Program-made: the position numbers and the translations under genes | From: Cytobacillus oceanisediminis 2691 | Lineage (GTDB): Bacteria > Bacillota > Bacilli > Bacillales > Cytobacillaceae | NCBI RefSeq assembly: GCF_007678455.1 | Contig: NZ_VEEP01000011.1 | Coordinates: forward strand, 62,001-126,000 | Length of the DNA stretch: 64,000 nucleotides | Reading direction: 5' to 3' | Shown: piece after piece, positions 60,809-64,000 of the stretch | Position numbering within the stretch: the first letter of the stretch is position 1 | Layout: each line of letters opens with the position of its first letter | The notes under the pieces: generated by a model | Database searches by the model: none | Seen by the model: only the letters and a program-made list of their open reading frames with translations | Told to the model about the DNA's origin: nothing

Positions 60809-60842
60809 AACAGTACTGCTGTCTTAGTGGTGCTGTTTTTTC
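60809..60842 (+). terminator. riboswitch-controlled terminator before queC
   Basis: AACAGTACTGC and GTGGTGCTGTT pair with wobbles around a 7-base loop, followed by TTTTTT. Expression platform of the preQ1 riboswitch. Confidence 0.85.
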
Positions 60843-60862
60843 GTTGTAAAGGAGAATTTTTT

Positions 60863-61519
60863 ATGAAAAACGAGAAAGCTGTTGTCGTTTTCAGTGGCGG
60901 GCAGGATAGTACAACATGCCTGTTTTGGGCTTTAAAAGAATTTAAAGAGGTTGAATTAGTGACATTTGATTACAACCAGCGTCACAGGACAGAAATTGAC
61001 TGTGCGAAGGACATTGCAAGTGAACTTGGAATCAAGCATCATATCCTCGATATGGGACTGCTGAACCAATTAGCGCCAAACGCATTGACCCGGAACGAAA
61101 TTGAAGTGAAAGATGGAGAGGACGGGGAGTTGCCGTCCACGTTTGTTCCAGGTAGGAACTTATTGTTTTTATCATTTGCTGGTGTTCTTGCGAGTCAAAT
61201 CAACGCAAAACACATCGTAACAGGTGTTTGTGAAACGGACTTCAGCGGCTACCCTGATTGCCGGGATGTTTTTATAAAATCAATGAATGTTACCCTTAAT
61301 CTTTCAATGGATGATAACTTTGTCATCCATACACCTTTAATGTGGCTGAATAAGGCGGAAACCTGGAAGCTGGCCGATGATCTTGGCGCAATGGAATTTG
61401 TCAGGACAAAGACATTGACTTGCTATAACGGGATCATCGCCGATGGATGCGGGGTATGCCCTGCCTGCAGGCTGCGGAAGAAAGGACTGGATGAGTTCCT
61501 GGAAGGAGCTGAGTCATGA
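60863..61519 (+). CDS. queC: 7-cyano-7-deazaguanine synthase
   Basis: A 218-residue ATP-dependent enzyme converting 7-carboxy-7-deazaguanine to preQ0 in queuosine synthesis. It has the PP-loop [20 protein letters not shown], the [13 protein letters not shown] segment and the C-terminal zinc cysteines in [10 protein letters not shown] plus the earlier Cys. ATG at 60863 follows AAAGGAG; an in-frame upstream start at 60827 falls in the terminator. Its stop overlaps the queD start. Confidence 0.97.
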   Translation: MKNEKAVVVFSGGQDSTTCLFWALKEFKEVELVTFDYNQRHRTEIDCAKDIASELGIKHHILDMGLLNQLAPNALTRNEIEVKDGEDGELPSTFVPGRNLLFLSFAGVLASQINAKHIVTGVCETDFSGYPDCRDVFIKSMNVTLNLSMDDNFVIHTPLMWLNKAETWKLADDLGAMEFVRTKTLTCYNGIIADGCGVCPACRLRKKGLDEFLEGAES

Positions 61520-61995
61520 TGTGCGATTTCCGAATTGTCGACCAGCTTCAAAAAATAGATGAAGATATAAAAAGAGGACAGTTAAAATATCACTCAAAAC
61601 GTGTCCTTGTCAGCAAGGAATTTACCTTTGATGCCGCCCATCATCTTCATGAATATGATGGGAAATGCAAAAATCTGCACGGACATACGTATAGAGTCAT
61701 CTTCGGTCTGAGTGGTTTTGTTGATGCCCGCGGTCTAATGATTGATTTTGGTGACATAAAGGATATTTGGAAGACAGAAATAGAACTATACCTTGACCAC
61801 AGATATTTGAATGAAACCTTGCCGCCGATGAATACGACGGCTGAAAATATGGTTGTCTGGATTTATGAACAAATGGCAAATGCTCTGGCAAACAGAAAGC
61901 ACTTGTATGACGGAGCTAAGGTTGAATTCGTCAGACTCTATGAAACTCCTACAAGCTATGCAGAAGCAAGACGGGAGTGGATGAAGATTGAGTAA
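61516..61995 (+). CDS. queD: 6-carboxy-5,6,7,8-tetrahydropterin synthase
   Basis: A 159-residue QueD of the PTPS family making the pterin precursor from dihydroneopterin triphosphate. Zinc-binding His residues lie in [20 protein letters not shown] and HTYRV; the catalytic Cys is in [16 protein letters not shown] is also present. ATG at 61516 or 61519 overlaps the queC stop; the end overlaps queE. The N-terminal ~27 residues before RVLVSKEF extend slightly beyond the usual PTPS core. Confidence 0.95.
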   Translation: MMCDFRIVDQLQKIDEDIKRGQLKYHSKRVLVSKEFTFDAAHHLHEYDGKCKNLHGHTYRVIFGLSGFVDARGLMIDFGDIKDIWKTEIELYLDHRYLNETLPPMNTTAENMVVWIYEQMANALANRKHLYDGAKVEFVRLYETPTSYAEARREWMKIE

Positions 61996-62716
61996 GATTC
62001 CCGTTATGGAGATTTTTGGGCCGACCATCCAGGGTGAGGGAATGGTAGTAGGCCAAAAAACAATGTTTGTACGTACCGCAGGGTGTGACTATTCATGTGC
62101 CTGGTGTGATTCAGCATTTACTTGGGATGGGTCCGGAAATGATTTAATCAGGCAAATGGATGCAATAGAAATTTGGAATGAGCTCACAACACTAGGTGGA
62201 GAAGGGTTCTCATATGTTACGATTTCAGGAGGTAATCCAGCGTTACTGAAAAACTTGTCGAGTCTTGTTAATTTGCTAAAGGAAAAAAATATTAATATAT
62301 GCCTGGAAACCCAGGGCAGCAAATGGCAGGATTGGTTCCTGGATATTCAAGCGCTGACCCTGTCGCCAAAACCGCCTAGTTCAGGGATGAAAACTGATTT
62401 TTATGTCCTGGATAAAATTGTAGATCCTTTGGCTGAAAAAGGCGCATTACAAAATGTAAGCCTGAAGATCGTAATTTTTGATGACATTGATTATGATTAC
62501 GCTAAAATGGTGCATACACGATATCCTGCACTATCTTTTTATCTGCAGGTAGGGAATGATGATATTGTTACCGAAAACCGCCAGGAGCTTGCGGTTTCAT
62601 TGGTCGATAAGTATGAATGGCTGATTGACAAAGTGATGAATGATAATGAAATGAAGAATGTAAGAGTTCTGCCGCAGCTTCATGTGTATATTTGGGGAAA
62701 TAAAAGAGGGGTTTAA
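61988..62716 (+). CDS. queE: 7-carboxy-7-deazaguanine synthase
   Basis: A 242-residue radical SAM enzyme that rearranges carboxytetrahydropterin to CDG. The 4Fe-4S motif is CDYSCAWC (C-x3-C-x2-C), with the QueE start MEIFGPTIQGEG and the SAM motif TISGGNPALL. The start is TTG 61988 within the end of queD, or ATG 62006 just before the conserved segment. Third gene of the que operon. Confidence 0.95.
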   Translation: MSKIPVMEIFGPTIQGEGMVVGQKTMFVRTAGCDYSCAWCDSAFTWDGSGNDLIRQMDAIEIWNELTTLGGEGFSYVTISGGNPALLKNLSSLVNLLKEKNINICLETQGSKWQDWFLDIQALTLSPKPPSSGMKTDFYVLDKIVDPLAEKGALQNVSLKIVIFDDIDYDYAKMVHTRYPALSFYLQVGNDDIVTENRQELAVSLVDKYEWLIDKVMNDNEMKNVRVLPQLHVYIWGNKRGV

Positions 62717-62735
62717 ATAAACAGGAGGTAAGATT

Positions 62736-63275
62736 ATGAGAATCTTTTTATACTTGATTTCAATTATAACTGCCAACGTGATTACAGCGGCACTTGCACC
62801 ACTTCAGTTTGGTATGTTCATTGTGCCGATGGGTACATTATTGATAGGAGCCACATTCATTTTCCGTGACCTTGTCCAAAATAAGTATGGCCGAGCGAAA
62901 ACATACATGTTCATTGGCTTGGCTCTTGTATTATCAGCAATTGTTTCTTCGATTCTTGGTGACACTCTTTGGATTGTATTCGCTTCGGCTTTGAGCTTTG
63001 CTGTTGCTGAGACGACCGATACTGAAATTTATACGAGGCTAAAACTGCCAATGAGCTGGAGAATCTTCTATAGCGGATTGGTTGGCGGACTGTTGGACTC
63101 AATCATATTCGTCGTGCTAGGATTGAGTCCTTTAGGAGCAAACTTCCTGCCATGGGAAGCCGTCCCTGCTGCGATTTTAGGCCAAGTCATCGTAAAAACC
63201 ATCATTCAGGGAATCGGTGCCATGCTGCTTAATCCAATCAATCATATTTTCAACAATAAAGCAATGTCTAACTAG
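62736..63275 (+). CDS. VUT family queuosine precursor transporter
   Basis: A 179-residue membrane protein with six helices of the YhhQ/VUT family (FGMFIVPMGTLLIGATFIFR, DLVQNKYGRAKTYMFIGLAL, then LGDTLWIVFASALSFAVAET). E. coli YhhQ imports preQ0/preQ1, and this one ends a preQ1-controlled que operon, so precursor uptake is the likely role. AGGAGGTAAG precedes the ATG. queF is not in the window. Confidence 0.92.
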   Translation: MRIFLYLISIITANVITAALAPLQFGMFIVPMGTLLIGATFIFRDLVQNKYGRAKTYMFIGLALVLSAIVSSILGDTLWIVFASALSFAVAETTDTEIYTRLKLPMSWRIFYSGLVGGLLDSIIFVVLGLSPLGANFLPWEAVPAAILGQVIVKTIIQGIGAMLLNPINHIFNNKAMSN

Positions 63276-63277
63276 AG

Positions 63278-63313
63278 AAAAGGTGCCCAATCTATTGATC
63301 GGGCACCTTTTTT
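63278..63313 (+). terminator. rho-independent terminator of the que operon
   Basis: The stem AAAAGGTGCCC/GGGCACCTTTT with a 12-base loop and a T tail. Confidence 0.9.
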
Positions 63314-63336
63314 ATGAAAAGAATCTGCTGGGAGGA

Positions 63337-64000
63337 TTACATATTCAATTTTTTAATAACGATTTTTTCAATCATTTTCCACGGAAGAAGATTTTTTAAA
63401 AACAAGGTATTCTTGATGCCTTTACCAATTGGATATCTCAATTGCGGGGAGTTTGCGGATGCAATTCCAGAAACAAGCCTGGCAACATCCTGAGGATTCC
63501 CATAACTGGCTTCAGCGGTTTTTAGTTCTTTCATAATCGCTTCCATAGAGGATTCATATGGTGATTGGTCATGCATTGGAACTGCTTCAATGCTTTTCCA
63601 TATATCCGTTTTAAAGGAACCAGGTTCAATCAAAATTACATCGATTCCAAAAGGCTTTAACTCCAGCCTTAAGCTTTCACTGTATCCCTCCAGAGCATGT
63701 TTCGATGCTGCGTAGGCAGACAGGCCTGGGAATCCAAACCTTCCGCTGATGCTGCTCATATTTATGATTTTTCCATACCTTTGCTGACGCATAAAAGGGA
63801 GGACGGCCTGAGTGACAGCAATCACTCCAAAAAAATTCGTTTCAAATTGTTTTCGATATGTGTCCACCTCAAGTTCTTCTGAAAAGCCACCTTGTGCATA
63901 GCCGGCATTATTGACTAGCAGATCTACTGAATCCAGTGAATGCACGAACCTCTTGAATTCTTGGATTGATTCATCAATCGTAACATCCAACTGAAATAAT
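63337..64000 (-). CDS. SDR family oxidoreductase (start beyond window end)
   Basis: The C-terminal ~220 residues of a short-chain dehydrogenase/reductase on the minus strand; the N-terminal TGxxxGxG nucleotide site lies outside. Visible motifs are LLVNNAGYAQGGF (N-N-A-G), IINMSSISGRFG with the catalytic Ser, and YAASKHALEGYSESLRLEL (Y-x-x-x-K). The tail has the hydrophobic KGIKNTLFLKNLLPWKMIEK typical of 'classical' SDRs annotated as oxidoreductases of unknown substrate. Confidence 0.93.
   Translation of the reverse strand, partial: LFQLDVTIDESIQEFKRFVHSLDSVDLLVNNAGYAQGGFSEELEVDTYRKQFETNFFGVIAVTQAVLPFMRQQRYGKIINMSSISGRFGFPGLSAYAASKHALEGYSESLRLELKPFGIDVILIEPGSFKTDIWKSIEAVPMHDQSPYESSMEAIMKELKTAEASYGNPQDVARLVSGIASANSPQLRYPIGKGIKNTLFLKNLLPWKMIEKIVIKKLNM

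Overview
The window looks like chromosomal DNA of a low-to-mid GC, spore-former-type Bacillaceae bacterium (inference: a Bacillus/Mesobacillus-like genus). The reasons are strong AGGAGG-type ribosome binding sites, frequent TTG and GTG starts, Bacillus-type T-box and preQ1-I leaders, a tRNA gene without encoded CCA, and Bacillaceae families such as YitT, DUF2512, DUF3231, YwbE, RsbR-type STAS and a bacillopeptidase F-like subtilase. About 50 intact genes are visible, most ending in clear rho-independent terminators.

Layout. 0-2 kb: end of an ABC export system (ATPase cut by the window edge, MacB/FtsX-type permease) and a small barrel-like protein. 2-17.5 kb: housekeeping and accessory genes: amino acid permease, a decayed DUF2512 gene, PAP2 phosphatase, tRNA-Arg with a chimeric tRNA scrap, two YitT proteins, a DUF1292 protein, a CPA2 antiporter, YwbE, an RsbR-like STAS protein, a HAD phosphatase, a beta-helix protein, an aromatic acid exporter-like protein, RDD and EmrE/DMT membrane proteins and a Clp_N-like/GNAT fusion. 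17.6-26.7 kb: one 9.1-kb gene for a secreted 3034-residue subtilase with a beta-propeller and five tandem ~375-residue modules. 27-31.7 kb: PEP carboxylase, a small HEXXH protein, a CBO0543-family protein whose start lies in a perfect 17-bp hairpin, and an alkyltransferase-like protein.

31.9-52.4 kb: a segment bounded on both sides by IS200/IS605 (tnpB) remnants in the same orientation. Their outer flanks are the C-terminal and N-terminal pieces of a DUF3231 gene. Inside are a LysR/malic enzyme pair, T-box-controlled proBA, a secreted glycerophosphodiesterase with a PhoP-like promoter, a short YitT protein, and a two-carbon acid module: FadR-type regulator, three glycolate-oxidase-type subunits, malate synthase G, an FAH-family protein, an IclR regulator and an LctP-family permease. 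Together these would import glycolate or lactate, oxidise glycolate to glyoxylate, condense it with acetyl-CoA to malate, and decarboxylate malate to pyruvate. Recurrent GTTTC-N7-GAAAC-type sites before the oxidase, malate synthase and permease genes suggest one regulon.

52.4-64 kb: small proteins (DUF2294 pair, YbaN-type DUF454, cyclic-phosphate receiver-like), a scrap of an FAD monooxygenase gene, a methyltransferase, a thioesterase, a lipoprotein and a nucleotidyltransferase. Next comes a ~1-kb array of about 20 copies of a 52-bp unit carrying TTGACAG/CTGTCAA inverted repeats. The window closes with a preQ1-riboswitch-controlled queC-queD-queE-VUT transporter operon and a truncated SDR gene. 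No CRISPR array, intact prophage or complete insertion sequence was recognised.
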